Positions 33,707 to 41,496 of a DNA stretch of 64,000 bases are shown here, one piece after another; position 1 is the stretch's first letter, and each line of letters starts with the position of its first letter. Both the position numbers and the translations under genes were made by a program. The stretch comes from DASQFI01 sp035633215 (GTDB lineage Bacteria > Acidobacteriota > Vicinamibacteria > Vicinamibacterales > SCN-69-37). The notes beneath the pieces are model-generated. The model had not been told where the DNA came from and made no database searches. It saw only the letters and a list, made by a program, of their open reading frames with translations. The stretch covers positions 17,551-81,550 of the forward strand of contig DASQFI010000074.1 of the NCBI GenBank assembly GCA_035633215.1, given 5' to 3'.

Positions 33707-34051
33707 TCATTTCAGGCTGTGGACGTACGCGACAAGGGCATCGACATCGGGATCGCTCAGCTTCGTCTTCATCATGCTCGACATCTTGACGGTCGGTTTC
33801 TTCGCGAGCTTCGCCTCCATCTCGGCCGGCGACGCGATCCACATCCGGATTTGAGGAGTCGTCAGTTTCTTACTGATGCCGTCGAGCGGCAGCTTCTTGT
33901 TCCCCTTCCCTTCAGCCTCGTGACACGTACCGCACTTCAACTTATCGTACAGAACCTTGCCTGCGGCGACCTGTTTCGGATCTGGTGTCTGGGCTCCCGC
34001 GACGCCCCCGAGCAACGCCAACCCGACTAAGCCTCCGACGAGTCTCCTCAT
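33707..34051 (-). CDS. Small monohaem cytochrome c (class I), paralogue
   Basis: A 114-residue exported cytochrome, start MRRLVGGLV (ATG 34051, behind AGGA). The signal ends near GAQTPDP. One CGTCH motif in YDKLKCGTCHEAEGKGN, the same DGISKKLT block and the same ending (DALVAYVHSLK) as its neighbour. It diverges from the Rieske gene, with 167 bases between the starts. Likely partner: quinol-oxidising complex encoded on the other strand. Confidence 0.92.
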   Translation of the reverse strand: MRRLVGGLVGLALLGGVAGAQTPDPKQVAAGKVLYDKLKCGTCHEAEGKGNKKLPLDGISKKLTTPQIRMWIASPAEMEAKLAKKPTVKMSSMMKTKLSDPDVDALVAYVHSLK

Positions 34052-34091
34052 GAGTCCTGCTCCTTCTCTCATCACCACCAGGGATTCAGCA

Positions 34092-34108
34092 CGCAAATCT
34101 CCTGCCGA
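34092..34108 (-). promoter_or_regulatory. Weak sigma-54 type site before the cytochrome c pair
   Basis: TCGGCAGGAGATTTGCG on the minus strand: GG-N10-GC and TTGC kept, 11 of 14 informative positions. The predicted start is near 34081, 30 bases before ATG 34051. Chance occurrence is possible in this GC-rich DNA. Confidence 0.3.
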
Positions 34109-34218
34109 CCATCAGGATGCGATGGTCTGGGCGAACATTGGCTGGAGGTGGTAAACTTTCCGCGCCGATTGAGTAGGATACCGCACGTCAAGACACCGAA
34201 CCGTCCGACACCGACACG

Positions 34219-34689
34219 ATGTCCTCCGATCACTCTTCTGGCGCGGGCCGGAAACCTCCCACGCCCCGTCGGCGCGACGTACTCGATTGGCTGCTTGGAA
34301 CGTGGGGGGCGGGCGTAGTCGGAGCGGTCTTCTATCCGGTCCTGCGCTTCCTGGCGCCACCGGAAATCCCAGAATCCCCAACCCTCACGGTCAGCGCGGG
34401 AAAGGCTTCTGCCCTGCTGCCCAACAGCGGCCGGCTCGTGCCCTTCGGTGCTGAACCGGCCATCGTCGTGCGATTGGCCGGCGGCGAGCTGCGAGCGTTC
34501 TCCGGGGTGTGTACCCACCTGTCGTGCACGGTCCAATACCGGCAGGATCTTCACCACATCTGGTGCGCGTGCCACAACGGGCACTATGACCTGAACGGAC
34601 GCAACATCTCGGGCCCGCCGCCGCGACCGCTTCAACCGTACGACGTGAATGTCCAGGGCGACGAGATCGTGATTTCCCGGAAGGCATGA
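34219..34689 (+). CDS. Rieske iron-sulfur protein of a bc-type complex
   Basis: A 156-residue protein. One N-terminal membrane helix (about 22-45) follows an Arg-rich stretch (PTPRRRDVLDWLLG), like a Tat-type anchor. The Rieske motifs are CTHLSC (residues about 97-102) and CACHNGHYD, giving two Cys and two His ligands for the [2Fe-2S] centre. It overlaps the cytochrome b gene by 4 bases. Role: electron transfer from quinol at cytochrome b to a c-type cytochrome, here probably the octahaem protein encoded third. Confidence 0.93.
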   Translation: MSSDHSSGAGRKPPTPRRRDVLDWLLGTWGAGVVGAVFYPVLRFLAPPEIPESPTLTVSAGKASALLPNSGRLVPFGAEPAIVVRLAGGELRAFSGVCTHLSCTVQYRQDLHHIWCACHNGHYDLNGRNISGPPPRPLQPYDVNVQGDEIVISRKA

Positions 34690-35765
34690 TGCGCCTCCAG
34701 GCGTGGCTCGAAGAGCGCATGCCGATCGCCCGATTCGTCGAGGCGGTTCGGCACAAGACGGTGCCGCAGCACCGCTTCTCGCTGTGGTACTTCTTCGGCG
34801 GCATGACGTTGTTCTTTTTTTTCGTGCAGGTCGTGACCGGCGCACTGCTCCTCCTGTACTACCGGCCGAGTGCGTCGGAAGCGTACGAGAGCGTGGCGTT
34901 CGTAATGACGCGGGTGCCGTTCGGCTGGCTCGTGCGGTCGATCCACGCGTGGTCGGCCAATCTGATGATTGCCGCCGCCTTCGCGCATCTGTTCAGCGTC
35001 GTCTTCTTGCACGCGTACCGGCGGCCGCGCGAGGTCACCTGGCTCTCCGGCGTGCTCGTCTTCTTCATCACCTTCGCCTTCGGATTCAGCGGCTACCTGC
35101 TCCCCTGGAATGAGCTGGCGTTCTTCGCCACCCGCGTCGGCACGGACATGGCCGGCGCCGTGCCGGGAATCGGCGAGGCGGTTGTCCACTTCATGCGCGG
35201 CGGCAAGGACGTCTCGGGCGCTACGCTCACGCGGTTCTTCGGCGTGCATGTGGCCATTTTGCCGGCCCTGATCACCGCGCTCCTGGCCGCGCATCTGCTG
35301 CTCATCCAGCACCACGGCATGAGCGTGCCGCCGTCGATCGAAGCGGCCCAGCGAAAGCACGGGCGGCCGCTCCCGGCGATGCCATTCATTCCCCATTTCG
35401 CGCTCCGGGATCTCTTCGGCTGGACCGTGGCGCTGGCGCTGCTGGCGGGCCTGTCCGCGTATTTCCCCTGGGAGCTCGGGAAGAAGGCCGACATCTTCGC
35501 GGCCGCGCCAGCCGGGATCCGGCCCGAGTGGTATTTCCTCTGGATGTTTCAGGCGCTGAAATACATGCCCGCGACCGTGTTCGGCATGAGTGGGGAGCTG
35601 CTCGTGCTGGTGCCCGTGTCTGTTGGCGCGCTCGCCCTGACCCTGCTGCCCTTTCTCGACCCGGACACGCCGCGCTCGCGCCGAATCGTGAAGACGCTGG
35701 CGGGACTCGCCCTCGCGCTCATGACGACGATGACCGTCCTCGCGCTGCTCGAGGGAAGCTCATGA
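34686..35765 (+). CDS. Cytochrome b of the Rieske complex
   Basis: A 359-residue cytochrome b. It starts with an amphipathic segment (QAWLEERMPIARFVEAVR). Helix B/D histidines are in HAWSANLMIAAAFAHLFSV and ALITALLAAHLLLIQHHGMS, and the quinol site is seen in PPEW-like GIRPEWYFLWMFQALKY. N- and C-terminal parts (b6 and subunit IV equivalents) are in one chain, with seven or eight helices. It overlaps the Rieske gene and the octahaem gene by 4 bases each. Confidence 0.94.
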   Translation: MMRLQAWLEERMPIARFVEAVRHKTVPQHRFSLWYFFGGMTLFFFFVQVVTGALLLLYYRPSASEAYESVAFVMTRVPFGWLVRSIHAWSANLMIAAAFAHLFSVVFLHAYRRPREVTWLSGVLVFFITFAFGFSGYLLPWNELAFFATRVGTDMAGAVPGIGEAVVHFMRGGKDVSGATLTRFFGVHVAILPALITALLAAHLLLIQHHGMSVPPSIEAAQRKHGRPLPAMPFIPHFALRDLFGWTVALALLAGLSAYFPWELGKKADIFAAAPAGIRPEWYFLWMFQALKYMPATVFGMSGELLVLVPVSVGALALTLLPFLDPDTPRSRRIVKTLAGLALALMTTMTVLALLEGSS

Positions 35766-36940
35766 CGAGAGGCTTCGGTCTCTGTCTCATCATGCTGGCC
35801 GTCGGCCTCGCGACAGCCGGGCCGTCGTGGGCGCAAATCCCGAGCGGGACGCCGTCCGATCTGTTTCGCGACGACGTGCATGCGCAGGCAGGCCTCACGT
35901 GCGACAGTTGCCACGGCAAGGCCACCGGCGGCGAGTACCGGTCGATCGCGCGGACGGAGATCGCGCCGCTGTGCTCGCGCTGTCACAGCGATGCGGCCTA
36001 CATGCGACGGTTCAGGCCGCAGCTTCGTGTGGACCAGTACGCCCAGTATCTGACCAGCACGCACGGCAAGCGGATGTCGAGCGGCGAGACGCGCGTCGCG
36101 ACCTGCAGCGACTGCCATGGCGGGCACGGCATCCGTCCGGTCCAGGATGCGCGGTCACCGGTCGCGCCGCCGCGCGTCGCGACGACCTGTGCGCGGTGCC
36201 ATTCGGACGCGGCCAGGATGTCGGCGTTCGGCCACCAGGACAACCCGCCAGCCGACTGGGGCAAGAGCGTTCACGCGAAGGCCTTGCTCGAGCGCGGCGA
36301 CACATCGGCGCCTACGTGCAGTACGTGCCACGGCAGCCATGGGGCCGTTCCGCCGGGCGTGACCTCCGTCGCGCTCATTTGTTCGCAGTGCCACGTGCGA
36401 GAGGCGGAGCTGTTCAGGAAGAGTCCCAAGAAAGCGCTCTTCGAGAGCCTGGGGCAGGCCGAATGCCTCACGTGTCACAGCAACCACGAGATCGAAGCGC
36501 CGGCGGATAGTTGGATCGGCCTGAAGGACCCCGCGCTCTGCTCGACCTGTCATGACGACAGCGTCAAAGGCGCGGCCGACATCGTCGCCGTGCAGGAGGG
36601 ACTCCAGCGTCTCTCCGTTGGCATCGATCGCGCCCAGCGCGTGCTGGATCGCGCCGAACAGGCCGGCATGCTCGTCGACGAAGGTCGACTCGTGCTCCGC
36701 GACGCGCACGAGCGTCAGATTCTGGCGCGCGTCACGGTTCACGCGTTTGCGGCGAAGCCCTTCACCGAGACGGCGACGCCTGGCGTCGCCGAGGCCGCGC
36801 GCGCCGAGGCGATCGGCACCGGAGCGCTTCAGGAACTGCAGTTCCGCCGCAAAGGCCTGGCCGTCGCGACCGTCCTCATCGTGGGGTTTCTCGTGACGTT
36901 GTGGGTGAAGATCCGGCGGCTCCCACCGATCGAGCCGTGA
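35762..36940 (+). CDS. Octahaem cytochrome c of the Rieske/b complex
   Basis: A 392-residue exported protein with eight CXXCH motifs (CDSCH, CSRCH, CSDCH, CARCH, CSTCH, CSQCH, CLTCH, CSTCH). A signal peptide ends at PSWAQIP. After the last haem comes a helical linker of about 130 residues and a C-terminal membrane helix (LAVATVLIVGFLVTLWV). It replaces the monohaem c1 or f of classical bc complexes, and the three genes overlap by 4 bases. The start ATG 35762 was chosen because it overlaps the cytochrome b stop; the frame is open further up, but only as antisense noise. Confidence 0.93.
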   Translation: MTRGFGLCLIMLAVGLATAGPSWAQIPSGTPSDLFRDDVHAQAGLTCDSCHGKATGGEYRSIARTEIAPLCSRCHSDAAYMRRFRPQLRVDQYAQYLTSTHGKRMSSGETRVATCSDCHGGHGIRPVQDARSPVAPPRVATTCARCHSDAARMSAFGHQDNPPADWGKSVHAKALLERGDTSAPTCSTCHGSHGAVPPGVTSVALICSQCHVREAELFRKSPKKALFESLGQAECLTCHSNHEIEAPADSWIGLKDPALCSTCHDDSVKGAADIVAVQEGLQRLSVGIDRAQRVLDRAEQAGMLVDEGRLVLRDAHERQILARVTVHAFAAKPFTETATPGVAEAARAEAIGTGALQELQFRRKGLAVATVLIVGFLVTLWVKIRRLPPIEP

Positions 36941-37019
36941 AGCGGGCGCACCTGGCAGCTCCGCCAAGACCCTGTTCACTCGCCCGAGAGCAGGATCCGG
37001 CGGGACCGAGTCAACCCTC

Positions 37020-39368
37020 TTACCAGGAGTAGATCAGTCGTCCCCAGACGGTGTTGGCTCTGTACGGGCGATACAGGTATCCCAGCAAGAGCGCCGAGCC
37101 CCGTGCCAGGTTCGGGTTTGCCTCCGCGTCGAGCGTGAAGTCTGTGACGTCGTAGCGCTCGTGCCAGTACGACAGCCCGAGGGAGACACGTGAGGTGAGC
37201 GCGTAGGTCGCATCCAGCGTGCCGCGCTGCAGCCGGCTCTTGACGAGCGGCAGCGGCGTGGGGGCGTCGAGCGTGCCTTCCACGATGACCTCTTCGGGCA
37301 GGGTGCGATCGACCACCGGACCGGTGATGTACTCATACAGCGCATGGGCCCGGTTGAAGTCGTAACTGAACTGCAGCCCGACCTTCTCCGCGATCTTGGC
37401 CACACCCGCCGTCACGATGAACGAGTGGACGCGGTCGGTGCCGTCGCTGGCCCAGTTGCGGGAGGCCCTGGCGACCTCCGGGCTGAGATTCGAATCCTGC
37501 GGCAAGGTCAGGAAGGTGTCGTAAGAGAACACCGCGCTGCCACTCGGCGGGCTCGCCTGCCGCGATCTGGACAGCGCGTTGTATTTCTCGTACGAATACG
37601 ACCCACTGACGGTGACGAGGTCTGACGGCGCCAGGTCGGTCCCCACGCTGAAGACGCGATGCGTGTTGTCGCGCAGGCCAAACAAGCTCTCGAGATAATC
37701 GTCTTTGCCGACGGCGATCGACGCGTTCAGCGACACCGTGTCCATCGGCGTCACCCCGCCCAGAATCGTGATGCGATTGCGATTGCGCGAGGCGATGTCG
37801 AAGTGGCGGATGCCCGGCTGCTCGCCGATCATGAACAGCTCACGCTGCGACTCGTCGAGCTCTTCCTCGGTTGCGCTGTCTCTCTTCTGCGCGTGCTCGT
37901 ACTTGGTCCGGATGGCGAACCAGCGGTTGCCGACGGCATCGAACGACAGCCGGAACACGTTGTCCGTCGTGGCCTCGAAGAAGCGATGGCTGCGCTCCTC
38001 CTGGATCCAGGAGTAGCCAACGCCGGCGGTCGCCCCCGTGACCGGCGTGGCTTTGAAGTCGGCGTCGAACGTGTGGCGCAGCACGCCGAACGGCTCCGTC
38101 TTCACCAGGTTCAAGGCCGAAGCCTGCCCCCCCAGCGAACTGTACGTGGCGGGTCCGGGTGTCGCGGAGCTCGAATTGTCGTACGACACGCGCTGAGGCA
38201 GCGTGAAGTCAGGCGTCTGATTGTCGTAGTCGTACGATCGAAAGCGCACGCTGACGTCGGCGTACCGGTTCGGCCGCGACACAAAATTGAGGTTCAGGGC
38301 GGTCGTCCGGGCCTTGCCTTCGACGAGTCCCCGCTCGAGGGTGCCCGGCGTGATCGCCGGGTTGATGGTCTGCGGCATCAGCGGGTCGCCGGCGTCCTTC
38401 AACGTGCCCAGCGACACGTGCGCGGTCGCCCGGGAGCGATACGGCAGCCTGACCGACGCGAGCCCGTTCACGCCGATGAACGAGTTGCTCGGCGGAAGCG
38501 ACAACCGGCCGGCTGACGGCGTGCCGGGGATGTCGAGCGTGCCGCACGATGCCGTCGCCGACGCCGCGCTGCACCGGAACGGGTTGTCAAAGGTCACCGA
38601 CGTCACGTCGTTGTGGAAGAAGGAGCCGGTGTAGCCGCCCCGCAGCAGCAGACGATCGCGCTGGAACTCCGCGCCGGCGTTCACGTCCGTCAGGTTGTGC
38701 TCGACCGGCGCCGGCAACTCGACGAGACTGCTGTGACCGAAGTTGCCGCCGTACGGGATCATGCCAGAGCGGTCGGTGCGGCGAACGTTCGCATTCACCG
38801 TCAGCTCGGGGGTCGCCAGATACTGGAAGCCGCCCTCGAAGATATGCCGGCGGGACCGCGTATCGAATTCGACGCTGTTGGTCTCGAACAGACCCGGGAG
38901 CGCGCTCGCGCTCGGCGAGGCCTGCACCTGCCGCTGGATCGCGTCGTCAATCGCGAGCGTGCCCGGCTGGGCGAAGCTCTCGCACCGTCCGTCCTCCAGC
39001 GTGCATCCAAAGAGCGTCTTCGTCGTCCGGCTCATGAGCATGGGGATCTGGTCCCAGGTCACCCACCCCTTGAACTTGCCTGGATTGACGAAGTCACCGC
39101 GATAGCGCTGGTCGCGACGGCCGGCATGATCGGCCATGAAGTCGAACACCCATCCCAAACGCTCGCGGCTCAGCCGGACGCCTTCGATCGCCAGGCCGTC
39201 GCCGAGATCGCGGTATCGCTCGTAACGCGCGCCGTCGCCGGAGACGCTCGTCCCCCGGAGGCCGAAGTCGATCGCGCCGGTGGTCGCGGGAGGATTGGAA
39301 GACTGAGCCTCAGCGGCGATTGGGACGAGCCCAAGCGCCAACGTCACGAGAACGCTGATCCTGCGCAT
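37020..39368 (-). CDS. MtrB/PioB-type outer-membrane beta-barrel porin
   Basis: A 782-residue protein with a 22-residue signal (MRRISVLVTLALGLVPIAAEA). The mature start (GAIDFGLRGTSVSGDGARYE) and the block GDFVNPGKFKGWVTWDQIPM resemble MtrB/PioB decahaem-associated porins. The rest is a pattern of alternating beta strands separated by charged loops and ends with an aromatic strand (NTVWGRLIYSW). Two cysteines lie in GCTLEDGRCESF. It lies 11 bases after the decahaem gene. It would form the outer-membrane channel that holds the cytochrome. Start ATG 39368; a longer reading frame upstream was rejected. Confidence 0.87.
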   Translation of the reverse strand: MRRISVLVTLALGLVPIAAEAQSSNPPATTGAIDFGLRGTSVSGDGARYERYRDLGDGLAIEGVRLSRERLGWVFDFMADHAGRRDQRYRGDFVNPGKFKGWVTWDQIPMLMSRTTKTLFGCTLEDGRCESFAQPGTLAIDDAIQRQVQASPSASALPGLFETNSVEFDTRSRRHIFEGGFQYLATPELTVNANVRRTDRSGMIPYGGNFGHSSLVELPAPVEHNLTDVNAGAEFQRDRLLLRGGYTGSFFHNDVTSVTFDNPFRCSAASATASCGTLDIPGTPSAGRLSLPPSNSFIGVNGLASVRLPYRSRATAHVSLGTLKDAGDPLMPQTINPAITPGTLERGLVEGKARTTALNLNFVSRPNRYADVSVRFRSYDYDNQTPDFTLPQRVSYDNSSSATPGPATYSSLGGQASALNLVKTEPFGVLRHTFDADFKATPVTGATAGVGYSWIQEERSHRFFEATTDNVFRLSFDAVGNRWFAIRTKYEHAQKRDSATEEELDESQRELFMIGEQPGIRHFDIASRNRNRITILGGVTPMDTVSLNASIAVGKDDYLESLFGLRDNTHRVFSVGTDLAPSDLVTVSGSYSYEKYNALSRSRQASPPSGSAVFSYDTFLTLPQDSNLSPEVARASRNWASDGTDRVHSFIVTAGVAKIAEKVGLQFSYDFNRAHALYEYITGPVVDRTLPEEVIVEGTLDAPTPLPLVKSRLQRGTLDATYALTSRVSLGLSYWHERYDVTDFTLDAEANPNLARGSALLLGYLYRPYRANTVWGRLIYSW

Positions 39369-39379
39369 GGTGCCCTCCC

Positions 39380-40447
39380 TCACCTGATGAAGCGCTGTCC
39401 ACTTGGGTGATTCGACCCGTGAATCGCGGAGTGGCAAGCGACACACGAACGTGCGAAGACCCGGATGCTCGGACTCACGCCAGATCCGCTGATGCCGGCC
39501 CCCACGAGTTTGCCGTCGTAGATCGTGCTCGGGTGCCGCGTGGCAACGTGGCACCGCTGACAGAGAATCGGCGGCTTGGCGACGAGCATCCGCTCATTGG
39601 ACGAGCCGTGGGGATCATGGCAGGTCGCGCACCCGTCGCGCGTGGGCGCGTGCTCCCAGAGGAACGGCCCGCGCTTGTCGGCGTGACAGGACGTGCACAT
39701 CTCGGCCACCGAATCGCCTTTGCGCAGCAGCCTGACGCTCGTCGAGCCGTGCGGGTTGTGGCAGGTGGAGCACTCCATCTTGCCCTCGCGCACCGGCATG
39801 TGGCCGGACCGATCGAGCTTGGCCACCTTGTCACGGTGGCAGCTGCCGCAGAGCTTGATCTGCGTCGGTTCCTTCAATTGCTTGAACTCGTTCTTCGGCG
39901 CGTGGATGCTGTGGCACGTCGTGCAGGCCAGGCCCCGGTTCTCGTGCTGGCTGCCTTCCCAAAGCGCGTGATCGCCGCGGTTGTGGCACGTCGTGCAGGT
40001 GGCGTTCACCTGGTCGGGCGGCAGCTTCGAGAAGCGCTTGACCGGATTGGTGACGGGATCGCTGACGTGCAGGCTGCCGGGGCCGTGGCAACTCTCACAG
40101 CCCTGCTTGGCGGCCGGCGAACGCGGGTCGATCGCGCGGTGATGCGGGCTGCTGAAATAACCCTGCTTCTTCTCGTCGTGGCAGGTGAGGCACGTGGTCT
40201 CGCCGACGTACGTCGCGCCCGCCGCCGCTGGCGCCTGGGGAGGCTTCTGCGGCACCGGGGCTGGCTTCGGCGGCGTCTGGGAAGGATTCTGCGGCGCCGG
40301 GGAATTCTGCGCAGGGAGGATCGCCTGTGGTCCAACGTGCTCGCCAGCTTGCACGCGGGCCAAGGCGATCAGCCACACCACACCTGCGACTACGACCCAG
40401 ATCCACGGCTGAATTCGCTGAGTAATTCGGTGCATCGCGGTTGTCAT
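39380..40447 (-). CDS. Decahaem cytochrome c, MtrA/DmsE-like
   Basis: A 355-residue periplasmic cytochrome. The N-terminal hydrophobic segment WIWVVVAGVVWLIALARV is a signal or anchor, followed by a Pro-rich linker (repeated PQ/PK/PNPSQ units). Ten CXXCH motifs follow (CLTCH, CESCH, CTTCH twice, CGSCH, CSTCH, CTSCH, CATCH, CQRCH, CVACH). Periodic CHxPHGS and HSIHAPKNEF spacings match the MtrA/DmsE/PioA fold. It is paired with an MtrB-like barrel, so it should sit inside that pore. An ATG 12 bases downstream is an alternative start. Confidence 0.94.
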   Translation of the reverse strand: MTTAMHRITQRIQPWIWVVVAGVVWLIALARVQAGEHVGPQAILPAQNSPAPQNPSQTPPKPAPVPQKPPQAPAAAGATYVGETTCLTCHDEKKQGYFSSPHHRAIDPRSPAAKQGCESCHGPGSLHVSDPVTNPVKRFSKLPPDQVNATCTTCHNRGDHALWEGSQHENRGLACTTCHSIHAPKNEFKQLKEPTQIKLCGSCHRDKVAKLDRSGHMPVREGKMECSTCHNPHGSTSVRLLRKGDSVAEMCTSCHADKRGPFLWEHAPTRDGCATCHDPHGSSNERMLVAKPPILCQRCHVATRHPSTIYDGKLVGAGISGSGVSPSIRVFARSCVACHSAIHGSNHPSGQRFIR

Positions 40448-40494
40448 GGTCGGCTTTGAATTTGTCGGCGAGGTGCAGCTGGACGATTCTTATC

Positions 40495-40511
40495 AGCAAG
40501 CGCCGTGCCAG
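40495..40511 (-). promoter_or_regulatory. Consensus sigma-54 promoter of the decahaem/porin operon
   Basis: The minus strand reads CTGGCACGGCGCTTGCT, which agrees with all 14 informative positions of YTGGCACGRNNNTTGCW, with GG-N10-GC spacing. The predicted start is near 40484, 37 bases upstream of ATG 40447. It is the best -24/-12 match in the window. Confidence 0.75.
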
Positions 40512-40535
40512 GGACAGAAGGACAACGGTCCGGGT

Positions 40536-40552
40536 CCGGCACGCGCGTTGCT
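40536..40552 (+). promoter_or_regulatory. Divergent sigma-54 type site toward the response regulator
   Basis: CCGGCACGCGCGTTGCT matches 12 of 14 informative positions, with GG-N10-GC. The predicted start is near 40563, giving a 150-base leader before GTG 40716. It is only 25 bases from the decahaem promoter and faces the other way, so one upstream activator site could serve both. Confidence 0.45.
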
Positions 40553-40637
40553 GTTGTGGGGAGACGAACGACGGCGCGGTTCAGTACGACAGGGGCCGAC
40601 ACGATCGACATTTCATAACACGGCCCCAGGACTGACG

Positions 40638-40656
40638 CGTGTTTATGAACGTGTTT
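40638..40656 (+). promoter_or_regulatory. CGTGTTT direct repeats, possible operator
   Basis: CGTGTTT occurs at 40638-40644 and 40650-40656, a 12-base period, in AT-richer sequence. An inverted partner, CATAACACG, is at 40614-40622. OmpR-type regulators often bind direct repeats about one helical turn apart, so self-regulation by the adjacent response regulator is possible. Function is inferred. Confidence 0.3.
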
Positions 40657-40715
40657 TAATCATTCGCTCGAAACAGTCCGGCGCGAGTGCGTCGGCCGAG
40701 GCCAGGATCGTAGAC

Positions 40716-41477
40716 GTGCGCATACTACTTGTCAGGGACGAACCGGCGGCAGCTCGACGCGTGAAGCGGGTGCTGCAAACCCAGGGATTTGACGTGGAGG
40801 TGACCTCCGACGCGGCGACGATGGAAGCGTTGCGAGCCGGCGTGTATGACCTGCTGATTCTGGATGCCCCTGATCGAGCGAGTCTGATGATCTGTCGAAA
40901 CGTCAGGACGGCCGGAATCACGGTACCCATCCTCGTGCTTTCATCGCGTCGGCGCGTCGCCGATCGCGTCAAGGGGCTGGATGCGGGCGCGGACGACTAT
41001 CTGACGAAACCCCTTGCGACAAGCGAGCTCACCGCTCACGTCCGGGCGCTGCTGCGCCGAAATGGCGGCCCGGCCATCCACCCCATCGTCGTCGGCGACC
41101 TTCGGCTCGATCCCGTCACCAGGCAGGTCAGCCGCGGCCGGCGTCGGATCGACCTGACCTCCAAGGAATTTGCGCTGCTCGAGTACCTGATGCGCCACGC
41201 GGGCCAGCCGTTGAGCCGCTCGATGATTGCCGAGCACGTGTGGGGAGTCCGCTGGGATCGCCTCACGAATGTGATCGATGTGTTCATCAGCCATCTCAGA
41301 AAGAAAGTGGACTTGCCCGGCGACAGGCGGCTCCTTCAGGCGGTGCGGGGCGTGGGATATGTCATCGGTCGCTCCGGACGGGGGGCGGTCCTGCCTGGTC
41401 GGACCGACTCCCCGGGACGATATTCGGCGCCATTTACCGCCGCGTCACCCGGATCGGACGCCAGAAAGACGCTTTAG
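40716..41477 (+). CDS. OmpR/PhoB-family response regulator
   Basis: A 253-residue two-domain regulator. Receiver (about 1-115): phosphoacceptor Asp in YDLLILDAPD, Lys in DDYLTKPLA. One of the two N-terminal acidic residues is changed (LLVRDEP instead of LLVxDD/E), which may weaken Mg binding. The effector (about 130-232) is a winged helix (LTSKEFALLEYLMRH; ...VIDVFISHLRKKV...VRGVGYV). A 20-residue Ser/Pro/Arg tail follows. It diverges from the decahaem operon and is probably coupled to it in regulation. The start is GTG 40716, since nothing upstream resembles a receiver. Confidence 0.9.
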   Translation: MRILLVRDEPAAARRVKRVLQTQGFDVEVTSDAATMEALRAGVYDLLILDAPDRASLMICRNVRTAGITVPILVLSSRRRVADRVKGLDAGADDYLTKPLATSELTAHVRALLRRNGGPAIHPIVVGDLRLDPVTRQVSRGRRRIDLTSKEFALLEYLMRHAGQPLSRSMIAEHVWGVRWDRLTNVIDVFISHLRKKVDLPGDRRLLQAVRGVGYVIGRSGRGAVLPGRTDSPGRYSAPFTAASPGSDARKTL

Positions 41478-41496
41478 ATGTGACGATGCCCACGCA

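Noticed and set aside
39369..39554. Upstream in-frame extension of the porin gene.
   Set aside because: It overlaps the decahaem gene and adds no signal peptide; the ATG at 39368 begins a clear signal sequence.
40446..40715. Extended N-terminus of the response regulator.
   Set aside because: The frame is open but contains promoters and no receiver-like sequence; GTG 40716 begins at the first strand of the receiver.
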